NCBI GenBank assembly: GCA_030457025.1
Contig: JAKDSA010000001.1
Location: forward strand, 1-37,885
DNA length: 37,885 nt
Origin: Brevibacterium sp.
GTDB taxonomy: Bacteria > Actinomycetota > Actinomycetes > Actinomycetales > Brevibacteriaceae
Direction of reading: 5' to 3'
Below the pieces are notes generated by a model. That model worked only from the letters and a program-made list of their open reading frames with translations, made no database searches and was not told the DNA's origin. Of this stretch, positions 1 to 8,131 are shown in pieces (the first letter of the stretch is position 1; each line of letters starts with the position of its first letter). A program made the position numbers and the translations under genes.

Positions 1-1
1 C

Positions 2-745
2 GGAGCCCGCCCCCCGCGCATCGAAGCGAAATTCGTCCCCGAACACGTCGCTGTGGTCATGGACGGCAACGGCCGCTGGGCCAACGACCGCGGTCTGCCG
101 CGCACTGAGGGACACAAAGCCGGTGAGGCCTCACTTCTCGAGGTCATCCACGGCGCCATCGAGGTGGGCGTCGACTATCTGTCCGCCTACGCCTTCTCCA
201 CCGAGAACTGGAAGCGATCCCCGGACGAAGTTCGCTTCCTCATGGGTTTCAACCGTGATGTGATCCGGCGGCGACGCGATGAGCTCAACGAACTGGGCGT
301 GCGCATCGTGTGGGCCGGGCGTCGTGGTCGCCTGTGGCGCTCGGTCATCGACGAACTCGAATCTGCGGCGGAGATGACCAAACACAACACCGGACTGGTC
401 CTCCAGTTCTGCGTCAACTATGGCGGCAGGTCGGAGATCGTCGACGCGATCAACCAGATCACCGCCGAGGTGGCCGCCGGGAAGCTCAAGCCCGGAAAGG
501 TCAGCGAGAAGACGGTTCGCTCCCGTCTCTACGCCCCTCAGGTACCCGACGTCGACCTGTTCCTGCGTTCCTCCGGGGAACAGCGGACTTCGAATTTCCT
601 GCTGTGGCAGTCCGCCTACGCCGAAATGGTCTTCCAAAATGTGCTCTGGCCCGATGTCGATCGTCGTACTCTGTGGACGGCGATCGAGGAATACGCCCGC
701 CGTGACCGGCGATTCGGCGCTGCAGTCGATCGGGCGAGTTCTTAG
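2..745 (+). CDS. uppS: Isoprenyl (decaprenyl/undecaprenyl) diphosphate synthase, 5'-truncated by the window edge
   Basis: Cytosolic cis-prenyltransferase that extends a short prenyl diphosphate with isopentenyl diphosphate to make the polyprenyl carrier for peptidoglycan and arabinogalactan-type envelope synthesis. The frame is open from base 2. The first visible residues lead into the family signature VMDGNGRWA with the catalytic Asp, followed by [24 protein letters not shown] and the C-terminal RSSGEQR and [11 protein letters not shown] motifs that bind the homoallylic substrate and shape the dimer. The sequence resembles the mycobacterial Rv2361c group more than the short-chain Z-farnesyl synthase group. 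About 247 codons are visible against a usual 250-300, so only a short N-terminus is missing. An internal GTG at 53 is not the start, because conserved residues lie upstream of it. A convergent helicase gene follows across a hairpin. Confidence 0.95.
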   Translation, partial: GARPPRIEAKFVPEHVAVVMDGNGRWANDRGLPRTEGHKAGEASLLEVIHGAIEVGVDYLSAYAFSTENWKRSPDEVRFLMGFNRDVIRRRRDELNELGVRIVWAGRRGRLWRSVIDELESAAEMTKHNTGLVLQFCVNYGGRSEIVDAINQITAEVAAGKLKPGKVSEKTVRSRLYAPQVPDVDLFLRSSGEQRTSNFLLWQSAYAEMVFQNVLWPDVDRRTLWTAIEEYARRDRRFGAAVDRASS

Positions 746-829
746 GACTCGGTCCACGGACCTCCATGAGGCGACGCGGTGGCAGTCGCACTCACAAGCG
801 ACGCGTCACCGGCAGGTGCCGGGATACAG

Positions 830-863
830 CTCAAGCCCGCATCGTCTCAGATGCGGGCTCGAG
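830..863. terminator. Hairpin between convergent uppS and helicase genes
   Basis: AGCCCGCAT (834-842) pairs perfectly with ATGCGGGCT (851-859) around an 8-base loop. CTC/GAG flanks add three more pairs after one mismatch. There is no clear T-run on either side. The position between two converging genes suggests a bidirectional terminator. Confidence 0.6.
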
Positions 864-922
864 CCGATTCTCAGTGCCGGGGGAGTCGGATCATGTCAGA
901 GGCGACCCGTGCACCCTGGTGA

Positions 923-2746
923 TCAGTAGCGATCGCTTGAGCGTTCGCCGCCGAAGCGGTCATTGCTGAACTTCTTGTTGGCACCGCCGCGACGATCATT
1001 GCGGAAATTGCGGCTGTCGCCGGGCTGCTTGTCGAAGTTGCCCTTCTTGAAGGGGCGCGCCGGACGACCCGAATCCGGGCGGATGTCGATGGGGCGACCC
1101 TGGATCTCAGTGTGGGAGAGCTTGCGCATGACCGAGGAATCGAGGTCCTTGGGCAGATCGACAAGGGTGTGGTTCGACCGGATGTCGATGTGACCGATCT
1201 GCTTCGATGTGAGGCCACCCTCGTTGGCGATGGCTCCGACAACCGCACCTGGCTGCAGGCGCTCATTGCGTCCGACGGCCAGACGGTAGGTGGTCATGTT
1301 CTCGTCACGAGCACGAGATGCACGGTCACGGCCGGGCTTGCCGTCGCGTCCGCCGCCGTCCCGGTCACGGCCGGGCTTGCCGCGGCTCGGCTCGGGCATG
1401 GGGTCGGCCTTCAGTGAGTTCGACTCGAGAACCATCGACGCCAGAGCGGCAGCGATATCAGTCGCCGGCACATTGCGCGACATCTCGTACTGTTCGATGA
1501 CTGTTGCGAGCTCGGTCAGTTCGGTCGTGGCGAGCACATCGTCGATGCGCTTCGTGAACTTCTCCACACGAGTGTTCGTCAGCTGCTCGACGCTGGGCAT
1601 CGCCAGCGGCTCCACCTTCTGCTTCGTCGCGCGCTCGATGGAGCCCAGCAGACGCTGTTCACGTGGAGTGACGAAGAGGATGGCCTCGCCCGAACGTCCG
1701 GCGCGGCCGGTGCGGCCGATGCGGTGGACGTAGGACTCGGTGTCGTGAGGGATGTCGAAGTTGACGACGAGGGTGATGCGCTCGACATCGAGGCCGCGCG
1801 CAGCGACATCGGTGGCGACGAGGATGTCGACCTTTCCGCCGCGCAGCATGTCGATGGTGCGTTCACGCGCCTGCTGAGGAATGTCCCCATTGATCGCAGC
1901 TGCCTTGAAGCCGCGGGCACGCAGCTTCTCCGCGAGCTCCTCGGTGGCCTGCTTGGTGCGGACGAACATGATGATGCCCTCGTACTCCTCGACCTCGAGG
2001 ATGCGGGTCAGTGCGTCGAGCTTATGGGAGTGCTGGACCATGTGGTAGCGCTGGCGGATGTTCGCACCGCTCTGGCCCTTCGCAGCAACCCGCACTTCCT
2101 TGGGGTTGTTGAGGTATTTTCCGGTCAGGCGGTGGATCGACGTCGGCATCGTGGCGGAGAACAGAGCCACCTGACGCGAGTCACCGGACTGGCTGAAGAT
2201 CTCTTCGATGTCGTCGGCAAAGCCCATCTTGAGCATCTCGTCGGCCTCATCGAGGATGAGGTGCCGGAGGCTGCCCAGCTTGAGCGAACCCTTTTTGAGG
2301 TGATCGATGACACGACCCGGCGTTCCCACGACGACCTGAGCGCCGCGCTTGAGGCCGGACAGCTGCGGGCCGTAGGCCTGGCCGCCGTAGATCGGGAGGA
2401 CGGAGAAGTCGTTGAGGTTCGTGGCATACGAGGTGAATGCCTCGGCGACCTGGATCGCGAGCTCACGGGTGGGGGTCAGTACCAGAGCGAAGGGGCCGTC
2501 GTTGGCGCGGCCCGCCTCGGCGAGGTCGGACAGTGCCGGCAGGGCGAAAGCGGCGGTCTTGCCGGTGCCGGTCTGGGCCAGGCCGATGACGTCGCGGCCG
2601 TCGACGAGTGCGGGGATCGTTTCGGCCTGGATGGGGGTGGGGGTCTCATATCCCTGGGCCTCAACTGATTTGAGGACGAGCGGGTGGAGACCCAGCTCGG
2701 AGAACTTCGGTGTTGTCGGATTGTCTGATGTTGACACATCTGTCAT
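923..2746 (-). CDS. deaD: DEAD-box ATP-dependent RNA helicase (DeaD/CsdA type)
   Basis: ATP-driven RNA unwinding enzyme of the cytoplasm, usually tied to ribosome assembly, mRNA turnover and cold adaptation. The 607 residues hold a Q-motif region, motif I AQTGTGKT (57-64), motif II DEAD (166-169), motif III SAT (197-199) and motif VI HRIGRTGRAGR. After the two RecA-like domains comes an Arg/Gly-rich stretch (GKPGRDRDGGGRDGKPGRD), then a DbpA-type RNA-binding fold (YRLAVGRNERLQPGAVVGAI to HTEIQGRPIDI), and finally a basic disordered tail rich in R, N and G. This layout is that of CsdA/DeaD rather than RhlE. The ATG at 2746 is preceded by GAGAGAG about 9 bases upstream. It is transcribed alone, away from glyS. 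Confidence 0.95.
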   Translation of the reverse strand: MTDVSTSDNPTTPKFSELGLHPLVLKSVEAQGYETPTPIQAETIPALVDGRDVIGLAQTGTGKTAAFALPALSDLAEAGRANDGPFALVLTPTRELAIQVAEAFTSYATNLNDFSVLPIYGGQAYGPQLSGLKRGAQVVVGTPGRVIDHLKKGSLKLGSLRHLILDEADEMLKMGFADDIEEIFSQSGDSRQVALFSATMPTSIHRLTGKYLNNPKEVRVAAKGQSGANIRQRYHMVQHSHKLDALTRILEVEEYEGIIMFVRTKQATEELAEKLRARGFKAAAINGDIPQQARERTIDMLRGGKVDILVATDVAARGLDVERITLVVNFDIPHDTESYVHRIGRTGRAGRSGEAILFVTPREQRLLGSIERATKQKVEPLAMPSVEQLTNTRVEKFTKRIDDVLATTELTELATVIEQYEMSRNVPATDIAAALASMVLESNSLKADPMPEPSRGKPGRDRDGGGRDGKPGRDRASRARDENMTTYRLAVGRNERLQPGAVVGAIANEGGLTSKQIGHIDIRSNHTLVDLPKDLDSSVMRKLSHTEIQGRPIDIRPDSGRPARPFKKGNFDKQPGDSRNFRNDRRGGANKKFSNDRFGGERSSDRY

Positions 2747-2943
2747 GAGTTTTCTCTCTCACGTCGGCACACGCTTGATCGCAGATGACTGTAGTGGCGA
2801 TCTACCCTGCGGCCGCTTATGCATTCATCGTGAGCAATCCGGGCCGAAACCGTATGGGATCCAAGATTTGTTTGGACAGACTTGAAAACCGTCGTTACGG
2901 AGAAAGGTTTGGGTGTACCTCGAGTTTACACGCCGCACGTCCG

Positions 2944-3006
2944 CCGAGGTGACCCAATGCCCCCGAAGAGAGTGTGAGTTCCGTCGCCCATGGGTCGTGA
3001 CCTCGG
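2944..3006. repeat. Long interrupted inverted repeat upstream of glyS
   Basis: CCGAGGTGACCCA (2944-2956) is complementary to TGGGTC (2991-2996) plus ACCTCGG (3000-3006), with a three-base GTG bulge (2997-2999) and a 34-base loop. That gives 13 pairs. The right arm sits just upstream of the candidate glyS -10 element, so it may be an operator, or a leader hairpin if transcription starts further upstream. Confidence 0.6.
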
Positions 3007-3023
3007 TGTCGGAACTGAACAGA

Positions 3024-3029
3024 TAGGCT
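3024..3029 (+). promoter_or_regulatory. Candidate -10 element (TAGGCT) for glyS
   Basis: TAGGCT fits the actinobacterial TANNNT -10 pattern and predicts a leader of about 50 bases. No good -35 is visible at the right spacing. The same hexamer precedes holA. Confidence 0.35.
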
Positions 3030-3084
3030 GTACCTGCGAGCCACGGCAGCCGGCCGTCGGCGACCTACCTCAAGGAGAATAAAC

Positions 3085-4467
3085 GTGGCACAGTCCAAGT
3101 TGGATGCCGTCATCGCCCTGGCCAAACGCAGAGGATTCGTCTTCCAAGCCGGAGAGATCTATGGCGGGTCCCGTTCGGCCTGGGACTACGGTCCATTGGG
3201 CGTCGAGCTCAAGGACAACATCAAAGCCCAGTGGTGGCAGACCTTCGTCCGCGGTCGTGAGGACGTCGTCGGACTCGACTCCTCGGTCATCCTGCCCAAG
3301 CGCGTGTGGGAGGCCTCCGGCCATGTGGAGACCTTCGTCGATCCGCTCGTCGAATGCCTCAACTGCCACAAACGCCACCGTGAGGACCACCTCGTCGAGG
3401 CCTATGAGGCCAAGCATTCCAAGGCACCTGAAAACGGGATGACCGACGTCGTCTGCCCCGATTGCGGTACCCGTGGCGAGTGGACCGAACCACAGGAGTT
3501 CTCCGGCCTGGTCAAGACATTCCTGGGCCCGGTGGACTCGGACGCAGGGCTGACCTACCTGCGGCCCGAGACCGCGCAGGGAATCTTCGTCAACTTCAAC
3601 AACGTCATCACCGCAGCGCGGAAGAAGCCGCCGTTCGGCATCGGTCAGATCGGCAAGGCCTTCCGCAACGAGATCACCCCAGGCAACTTCATCTTCCGCA
3701 CCCGCGAGTTCGAACAGATGGAGCTTGAGTACTTCGTCCGCCCCGAAGAGGCCGACGACTACTATCGCGAGTGGGTCGAAGCCTGCTGGAACTGGTTCCT
3801 CGACCTGGGCATCTCCGAGGACAATGTGCGCCGCCTCGACGTCCCCGAAGACGATCGGGCCCACTATTCCTCCGGCACCATCGACGTCGAATACCGATTC
3901 GGCTTCCAGGGATCGGAATGGGGCGAGCTCATGGGCGTTGCCAACCGCACCGACTATGACCTGAGCACCCACACCGAGGCATCGGGAGCGAAGCTGGCGT
4001 ACTTCGACCAGGCCAGCGGTGAGCGTTTCACCCCGTATGTCATCGAACCCTCCTTCGGGCTCACCCGCTCGATGATGGCCTTCCTCGTCGACGCCTACAC
4101 CGAGGACGAGGCTCCGAACACCAAGGGCGGGACAGACAAGCGAATCGTGCTGCGTCTCGATCCGCGTCTGGCTCCGATCAAGGCGGCCGTCCTTCCGCTG
4201 AGCCGGAACGAGAAGCTGTCACCGCAGGCCAAGGAACTCGCGGCGCGTCTGCGCAAGCGCTGGAACATCGACTTCGACGACGCCGGTGCCATCGGTCGTC
4301 GCTACCGTCGCCAGGATGAGATCGGCACCCCGCTGTGCATTACGTTCGACTTCGACTCGCTCGACGACAACGCGGTCACCATCCGCAAGCGTGACGATAT
4401 GAGCCAGGAACGCGTCAGCCTCGATCAGGTCGAGAACTACCTGGCCGAGCACCTCGCCGGAGCCTGA
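3085..4467 (+). CDS. glyS: Glycyl-tRNA synthetase, alpha2 dimer type
   Basis: Class II synthetase that charges tRNA-Gly with glycine in the cytosol. The 460-residue length matches single-chain actinobacterial GlyRS rather than the alpha2beta2 GlyQ/GlyS form. Motif 2 is seen at [10 protein letters not shown] (191-200) followed by [13 protein letters not shown]. Cys pairs at 91/94 and 124/127 (CLNC, CPDC) look like a structural zinc knuckle. Motif 3 is near [13 protein letters not shown], and the C-terminal anticodon-binding domain ends in [11 protein letters not shown]. The start is GTG at 3085 with AAGGAG at 3072-3077, seven bases upstream, a strong SD. It is a single gene closed by a strong hairpin. 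Confidence 0.97.
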   Translation: MAQSKLDAVIALAKRRGFVFQAGEIYGGSRSAWDYGPLGVELKDNIKAQWWQTFVRGREDVVGLDSSVILPKRVWEASGHVETFVDPLVECLNCHKRHREDHLVEAYEAKHSKAPENGMTDVVCPDCGTRGEWTEPQEFSGLVKTFLGPVDSDAGLTYLRPETAQGIFVNFNNVITAARKKPPFGIGQIGKAFRNEITPGNFIFRTREFEQMELEYFVRPEEADDYYREWVEACWNWFLDLGISEDNVRRLDVPEDDRAHYSSGTIDVEYRFGFQGSEWGELMGVANRTDYDLSTHTEASGAKLAYFDQASGERFTPYVIEPSFGLTRSMMAFLVDAYTEDEAPNTKGGTDKRIVLRLDPRLAPIKAAVLPLSRNEKLSPQAKELAARLRKRWNIDFDDAGAIGRRYRRQDEIGTPLCITFDFDSLDDNAVTIRKRDDMSQERVSLDQVENYLAEHLAGA

Positions 4468-4488
4468 CACCTCGTGGCCCGAGCCGCC

Positions 4489-4528
4489 ACCCGCATCCGC
4501 GGGCTCAGGCAACGACCCGCATCCGCGG
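4489..4528. repeat. Twin short direct repeats, each a small hairpin
   Basis: ACCCGCATCCGCGG occurs at 4489-4502 and again at 4515-4528. Each copy can fold as CCGC-ATCC-GCGG (first copy CCCGC/GCGGG). They lie just after the glyS stop and may help transcription termination or mRNA 3' end stability. Confidence 0.5.
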
Positions 4529-4604
4529 CTTGACAATGAAATGGTCCATCACTTGCGCATGACGGTCACTCGTATGGCAAGCGATTGCTGACGCAGCAAC
4601 ACGA

Positions 4605-4642
4605 AACGGCCCCGCCTCCTCGAATGAGGAGTCGGGGCCGTT
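4605..4642. terminator. Strong bidirectional hairpin between glyS and the aminotransferase
   Basis: AACGGCCCCG (4605-4614) pairs with CGGGGCCGTT (4633-4642). After one mismatch, CTCCTC (4616-4621) pairs with GAGGAG (4626-4631) around a GAAT loop, giving 16 pairs in total. On the minus strand a short TTT follows. It separates convergent genes. Confidence 0.85.
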
Positions 4643-4685
4643 CTCACGTTGGAGTCTCAGCCTGTGATCGGGCCTCAGGCTGCGA

Positions 4686-6077
4686 TCACAGCTTCGTCCA
4701 AGCTTCCGAGAGGACGCCGCGGAGGATCTGCTCGATCTCGTCGAACTCCTTCTGGCCCACGGTCAGTGGAGGCGAGAGCTGGATGACTGGGTCTCCACGG
4801 TCGTCGGCGCGGCAGTAGAGCCCGTCGTCGAACATCTTGGCCGTGACGAAGTTCTTGAGGATCCGCTCGGATTCCTCCTCGCTGAAGGATTCCTTGGTAT
4901 CGCGATCCTTGACGAGTTCGATTCCGTAGAAGAAGCCCTCACCGCGAACGTCTCCGACGATCGGCAGGTCCTTGAGCTTCTCGAGGGTGAACTTGAACGC
5001 GGCTGCGTTCTCGTGGACGTGGTCATTGAGCTTTTCCTTCTCGAACACGTCGAAGTTCGCTATCGCTGCTGCACAGGCGACGGGATGGCCGCCGAAGGTG
5101 TAGCCGTGGTAGAAGGTCTCGTCGCCGCCGGGTCCGAAGGGCTCGAACAGGCGGTCCGAAGCGATCATCGCACCAAGCGGCGCATAGCCGGAGGTGATGC
5201 CCTTGGCGCTCGTGATGATGTCGGGGACGTAGCCGAAGTCATTGCAGGCGAACATGTCGCCGATGCGACCATAGGCGCAGATCGTCTCGTCGGAGACCAT
5301 GAGCACGTCGTATTCGTCACAGATCTCGCGGACCCGATCGAAGTATCCGGGTGGCGGCGGAAAGCAGCCGCCGGAGTTCTGGACTGGTTCGAGGAAGACA
5401 GCTGCAACAGAATCCGGTCCCTCGAATTCGATGGCCTCACCGATGCGATCGGCGGCCCAGCGGCCGAAGGCCTTCTCATCGTGAGCATAAGGCTCAGGTG
5501 AACGGTAGAAGTTCGTATTGGGCACCTTGATCGCTCCGGGCACCAGCGGCGCGAACTGCTCACGCAGATCCGGCAGCGAGGTCACGGACAGCGCACCATG
5601 AGGAGTACCGTGATAGGCGGTCGCTCGCGAGATGATCTTGTGCTTGCCGGGCTTGCCTGTGACCTTGAAGTAGTTCTTGGCCAGCTTCATCGCTGATTCC
5701 ACCGAATCGCCGCCACCGGAGGTGAGGAAGACGCGGTTGAGGTCGCCGGGGGCGTAGCTCGCCAGGCGCTCCGAGACCTCGATGGCCTGCGGGTGGGTGA
5801 ATGACCACAGCGGCATGAAAGGCAGCTTCATGGTCTGGTCGTACATCGCCTTCGCGATCTCTTCACGACCGTGGCCGACCTGGACTGTGAACAGTCCCGC
5901 CAGCCCGTCAAGGTACTTCTTGCCCGTGTCGTCGAAGATGTGATGGCCTTCGCCGCGGGTGATGATCGGTGCCTGACCACCGTTGAACAGTGACTGGTGT
6001 GGTGACATGTGCATCCACACGTTGTTGCGGATGGCATCCTGATAGCCGGTGCCAGCTCTGGTGACATTCTCTGTCAT
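4686..6077 (-). CDS. Class III PLP-dependent aminotransferase (omega-amino acid or diamine type)
   Basis: Fold-type I aminotransferase that moves an amino group, usually from a terminal amine, to a keto acid. The chosen start (6077) gives 463 residues. The PLP Lys is 292 in SAKGITSGYAPLGA and the cofactor Asp is 263 in SDETICAYGRIG. The PLP phosphate region reads SGGGDSVESAMKLA, and YHGTPHGALSVT lies mid-protein. The group includes enzymes for putrescine, GABA, beta-alanine, taurine and diaminobutyrate, and sequence alone does not fix the substrate. The ATG overlaps the upstream Lrp gene stop as ATGA, which argues for this start over a TTG at 6089 and for translational coupling. Being next to an Lrp regulator and an ectoine-hydrolase-like gene makes a DoeD-like role (diaminobutyrate transamination) possible, but this is inference. 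Confidence 0.9.
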   Translation of the reverse strand: MTENVTRAGTGYQDAIRNNVWMHMSPHQSLFNGGQAPIITRGEGHHIFDDTGKKYLDGLAGLFTVQVGHGREEIAKAMYDQTMKLPFMPLWSFTHPQAIEVSERLASYAPGDLNRVFLTSGGGDSVESAMKLAKNYFKVTGKPGKHKIISRATAYHGTPHGALSVTSLPDLREQFAPLVPGAIKVPNTNFYRSPEPYAHDEKAFGRWAADRIGEAIEFEGPDSVAAVFLEPVQNSGGCFPPPPGYFDRVREICDEYDVLMVSDETICAYGRIGDMFACNDFGYVPDIITSAKGITSGYAPLGAMIASDRLFEPFGPGGDETFYHGYTFGGHPVACAAAIANFDVFEKEKLNDHVHENAAAFKFTLEKLKDLPIVGDVRGEGFFYGIELVKDRDTKESFSEEESERILKNFVTAKMFDDGLYCRADDRGDPVIQLSPPLTVGQKEFDEIEQILRGVLSEAWTKL

Positions 6078-6559
6078 CGCGTCCCCCAATTGTATTTTTG
6101 CTTTTCGAGTGAGAGGTACATGAAGAGCTCCGTGTCCACGACAGCGTCGATCGAGCGGAGTTCTTGGTTGACGAATTCGATCAGGTGGCGATCCGATTCG
6201 CAGACGATCTCGACCAAGAGGTCGAACGACCCTGCGGTCACGACGAGATAGTCGATCTCGTCATATCCGTGAAGCCGGTCGGCGACCTTGGAGATATCGC
6301 CCCGAACCTTGACTCCCACCATTGCCTGTCGGGCGAAGCCCAGGCTCAGCGGATCGGTCACGGCGACGATTTCCATCACGCCGGAATCGATGAGCCTGGA
6401 GACCCGCTGACGGACAGCAGCTTCCGACAGCCCGACGCACTTGCCGATGGCGGAATAGGACTTGCGCCCGTCGTGCTGCAGCTCGACGATGATCGCTTTC
6501 GATTTGTCGTCGAGATTGCCCAGGCGGTGACTGCTTTCGCTTGGCAGCAAGTGGGCCAT
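6074..6559 (-). CDS. Lrp/AsnC family transcriptional regulator
   Basis: A 161-residue DNA-binding regulator. An N-terminal winged HTH (about residues 15-65, SAIGKCVGLSEAAVRQRVSR) is followed by an effector-binding RAM domain (about 75-155, with AMVGVKVRGD and LVVTAGSFDLLVEIVCES). Family members form octamers and respond to amino acids. The start at 6559 has GGAGGTG at 6564-6570. It is first in a two-gene operon with the aminotransferase (4-base overlap), and its promoter region is shared with the divergent M24 gene, so it probably controls both sides. In ectoine-degradation clusters an AsnC/Lrp regulator occupies a similar place, which is consistent but not proof. Confidence 0.95.
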   Translation of the reverse strand: MAHLLPSESSHRLGNLDDKSKAIIVELQHDGRKSYSAIGKCVGLSEAAVRQRVSRLIDSGVMEIVAVTDPLSLGFARQAMVGVKVRGDISKVADRLHGYDEIDYLVVTAGSFDLLVEIVCESDRHLIEFVNQELRSIDAVVDTELFMYLSLEKQKYNWGTR

Positions 6560-6600
6560 TCTTCACCTCCGTGATGTGGGTCTCAGCACAATCTACCATT

Positions 6601-6669
6601 GATTCAGTCGGAATGCGCACCTGCTCGTGCGAATTCAGTCGATTCTGAAAAACATTGATTCTGGATTCG
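6601..6669. promoter_or_regulatory. Cluster of GATTC half-sites, candidate Lrp operator
   Basis: GATTC occurs at 6601, 6641, 6657 and 6664. ATTC-N5-GAAT lies at 6602-6614, and TTCAG-N6-CTGAA at 6634-6649. A possible -10 for lrp (TAGATT on the minus strand) is at 6590-6595, directly beside the cluster. Repeated A/T-rich half-sites with helical spacing suit an Lrp-type regulator acting on both divergent genes. Confidence 0.45.
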
Positions 6670-6715
6670 TCATGATTGTGTCTTTTCGCGCCTGACAACA
6701 CGCGTGTCGCAGTGA

Positions 6716-6751
6716 TTGACAGGGTGTGAGGCGGCTCACCACACTGTAATC
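6716..6751 (+). promoter_or_regulatory. Candidate promoter of the M24 hydrolase gene giving a leaderless mRNA
   Basis: A perfect -35 TTGACA (6716-6721) is followed after 18 bases by CACACT (6740-6745). The expected transcription start about seven bases on is 6752, the A of the ATG itself. No SD lies before that ATG. Confidence 0.45.
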
Positions 6752-8080
6752 ATGAATGAGGGTGAGCTGTTCTACGCTGGGGAAGACAACCGGCCGGATG
6801 TGCAGGGGATGCGGCCTGGTGCCGAGCAGGGCCGGGCGGGACAGGAAGTCAGAGCTCGCCCGCAGCCGAGGCCGGGTGAGGTCGACACGATCGGTGCGAA
6901 CGATCTGCTGTTCTCCCCAGATGAGTATCTGGGTCGAATCTCCTCGGTGCGCAATCGGATGGTCGACCAGGGCCTGTCCGCGCTCATCGTCACGGATCCC
7001 GCGAACGTCTACTATCTGACCGGCTACAACGCCTGGTCCTTCTACACCCCGCAGCTGTTGTTCGTTCCGGCCGCGGGTCCCCTCACGCTGTTCCTGCGGG
7101 ACATGGACGCCAGGGGAGCCACTCACACCTCGTGGCTGCCGCCCGAAGACATCGTCGGCTACCCCGAGCGTTATGTGCAGAGGCCCCACATCCACCCGTT
7201 CGACTGGGTGTCCTTCGCGTTGCGGCAGCGCTGGGAGGTTGCGCGTGCGTCCTCCTCTCCGGTCGGGGTCGAGATGGACTCGCACTTCTTCTCTCCGCGC
7301 GCTTTCCGATCGCTGGTCAACGGCATTCCGGAGTGGCGACTCGTCGATTCCTTCGAGTTGGTCAACTGGATCCGAGCGATCAAATCTCCTGCCGAGGTGG
7401 CGCTGATGCGCAATGCCGCCGAGGTGACCACAGAGTCGATGAACGCAGCTTTGGGAACCATCGGGGTCGGTGTCGCCCAGAACGAAGTTGCGGCCGAGAT
7501 CGCCGCTGCGCAGGCTCGCGGACGCGGCAGCGCGTGGGGTGACTACCCCGCCATTGTGCCGCTGCTGCCCACGGCTGAGAGTGCTGACACTCCGCACCTG
7601 AGCTGGTCGGACCGCAAATTCATCGACGATGAGTCGGTGAGCATTGAGCTGGCCGGCGTCCATCGCCGCTACCATGTGCCCCTGGCGCGCACCGCCGTGG
7701 TGGGAAAGCCGAAGCAGGAGCTCATCCGTCTCGAAGGCGTCGTCGCCGAGGCGCTGGCTGCAGTTCTCGACGTTGCCGCGCCCGATGTTCCCACCGCCGA
7801 ACTGGCCCGGACCTGGAACCGGGTGCTGGCGCTGGCCGGACTGGAGAAGCCGAGTCGTCTGGGGTACTCCATCGGAATCGGGTACCCGCCGGACTGGGGT
7901 GAGCGTACGATCTCGATCCGGACCGAGGACGATCAGTTCCTCGAGGCGGGGATGACCTTCCACCTCATCTGCGGGATGTGGATGAATGGGTACGGTTATG
8001 AGCTCTCGGAGTCTGTTCTCGTCACCGATACCGGTTGCGACACGTTCACCGCCTTCCCGCGTGAGCTCATCCGGGTCTGA
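6752..8080 (+). CDS. M24 'pita-bread' hydrolase, ectoine hydrolase (DoeA/EutD)-like
   Basis: A 442-residue protein with a creatinase-type N-terminal domain and an M24 C-terminal domain. Telling blocks are YLTGYNAWSFYTPQ, GDYPAIVPLLPT, HLSWSDRKF, ELAGVHRRYHVPLART, GYSIGIGYPPDWGERT and FHLICGMWMNG. The metal ligands of true M24 peptidases are lost: Asp of DxG is Glu in ELAG, Asp of SDxTRT is replaced (HVPLART), the GHGIG His is gone (GYSIGIG) and the first Glu is Cys (LICG). That points to a metal-independent ring-opening amidohydrolase like DoeA/EutD or creatinase rather than a prolidase. DoeA opens ectoine to N-acetyl-diaminobutyrate. Neighbours are a divergent Lrp regulator and an aminotransferase. 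No DoeB deacetylase is in the window. The ATG at 6752 is preferred to an in-frame TTG at 6716 lying inside the -35. Confidence 0.85.
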   Translation: MNEGELFYAGEDNRPDVQGMRPGAEQGRAGQEVRARPQPRPGEVDTIGANDLLFSPDEYLGRISSVRNRMVDQGLSALIVTDPANVYYLTGYNAWSFYTPQLLFVPAAGPLTLFLRDMDARGATHTSWLPPEDIVGYPERYVQRPHIHPFDWVSFALRQRWEVARASSSPVGVEMDSHFFSPRAFRSLVNGIPEWRLVDSFELVNWIRAIKSPAEVALMRNAAEVTTESMNAALGTIGVGVAQNEVAAEIAAAQARGRGSAWGDYPAIVPLLPTAESADTPHLSWSDRKFIDDESVSIELAGVHRRYHVPLARTAVVGKPKQELIRLEGVVAEALAAVLDVAAPDVPTAELARTWNRVLALAGLEKPSRLGYSIGIGYPPDWGERTISIRTEDDQFLEAGMTFHLICGMWMNGYGYELSESVLVTDTGCDTFTAFPRELIRV

Positions 8081-8131
8081 GGCGAAGCTTCGCGGTTCCT
8101 GATCGGCAGCTCCTCTCGGGGTGCGCCTCAG
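8077..8131. repeat. Inverted repeat holding both stop codons of convergent genes
   Basis: CTGAGGCG (8077-8084) and CGCCTCAG (8124-8131) are perfect complements 39 bases apart. The left arm contains the M24 stop and the right arm the permease stop. A 12-base palindrome, GCGAAGCTTCGC (8082-8093), sits inside. It may work as a weak bidirectional terminator. Confidence 0.4.

Larger units (their letters stand above)
2747..3084. promoter_or_regulatory. 338-base divergent spacer between helicase and glyS
   Basis: No convincing gene is present. It must hold the promoters for the helicase (leftward) and glyS (rightward). It contains a 13-bp interrupted inverted repeat (2944-3006) and smaller inverted repeats, for example TCCAA/TTGGA near 2870-2880 and GTGTA/TACAC near 2912-2931. 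A GGGTGTACC string near 2911 recalls the T-box antiterminator bulge, but no specifier loop or terminator was found. Confidence 0.5.

Noticed and set aside
2905..2925. T-box-like GGGTGTACC before glyS
   Set aside because: No specifier stem, antiterminator or terminator could be folded. Actinobacterial T-boxes are mainly known for ileS, so the match is probably chance.
6716..6751. TTG at 6716 as the M24 start
   Set aside because: It is the first base of a consensus -35 TTGACA, and the 12 extra residues show no similarity to the family.
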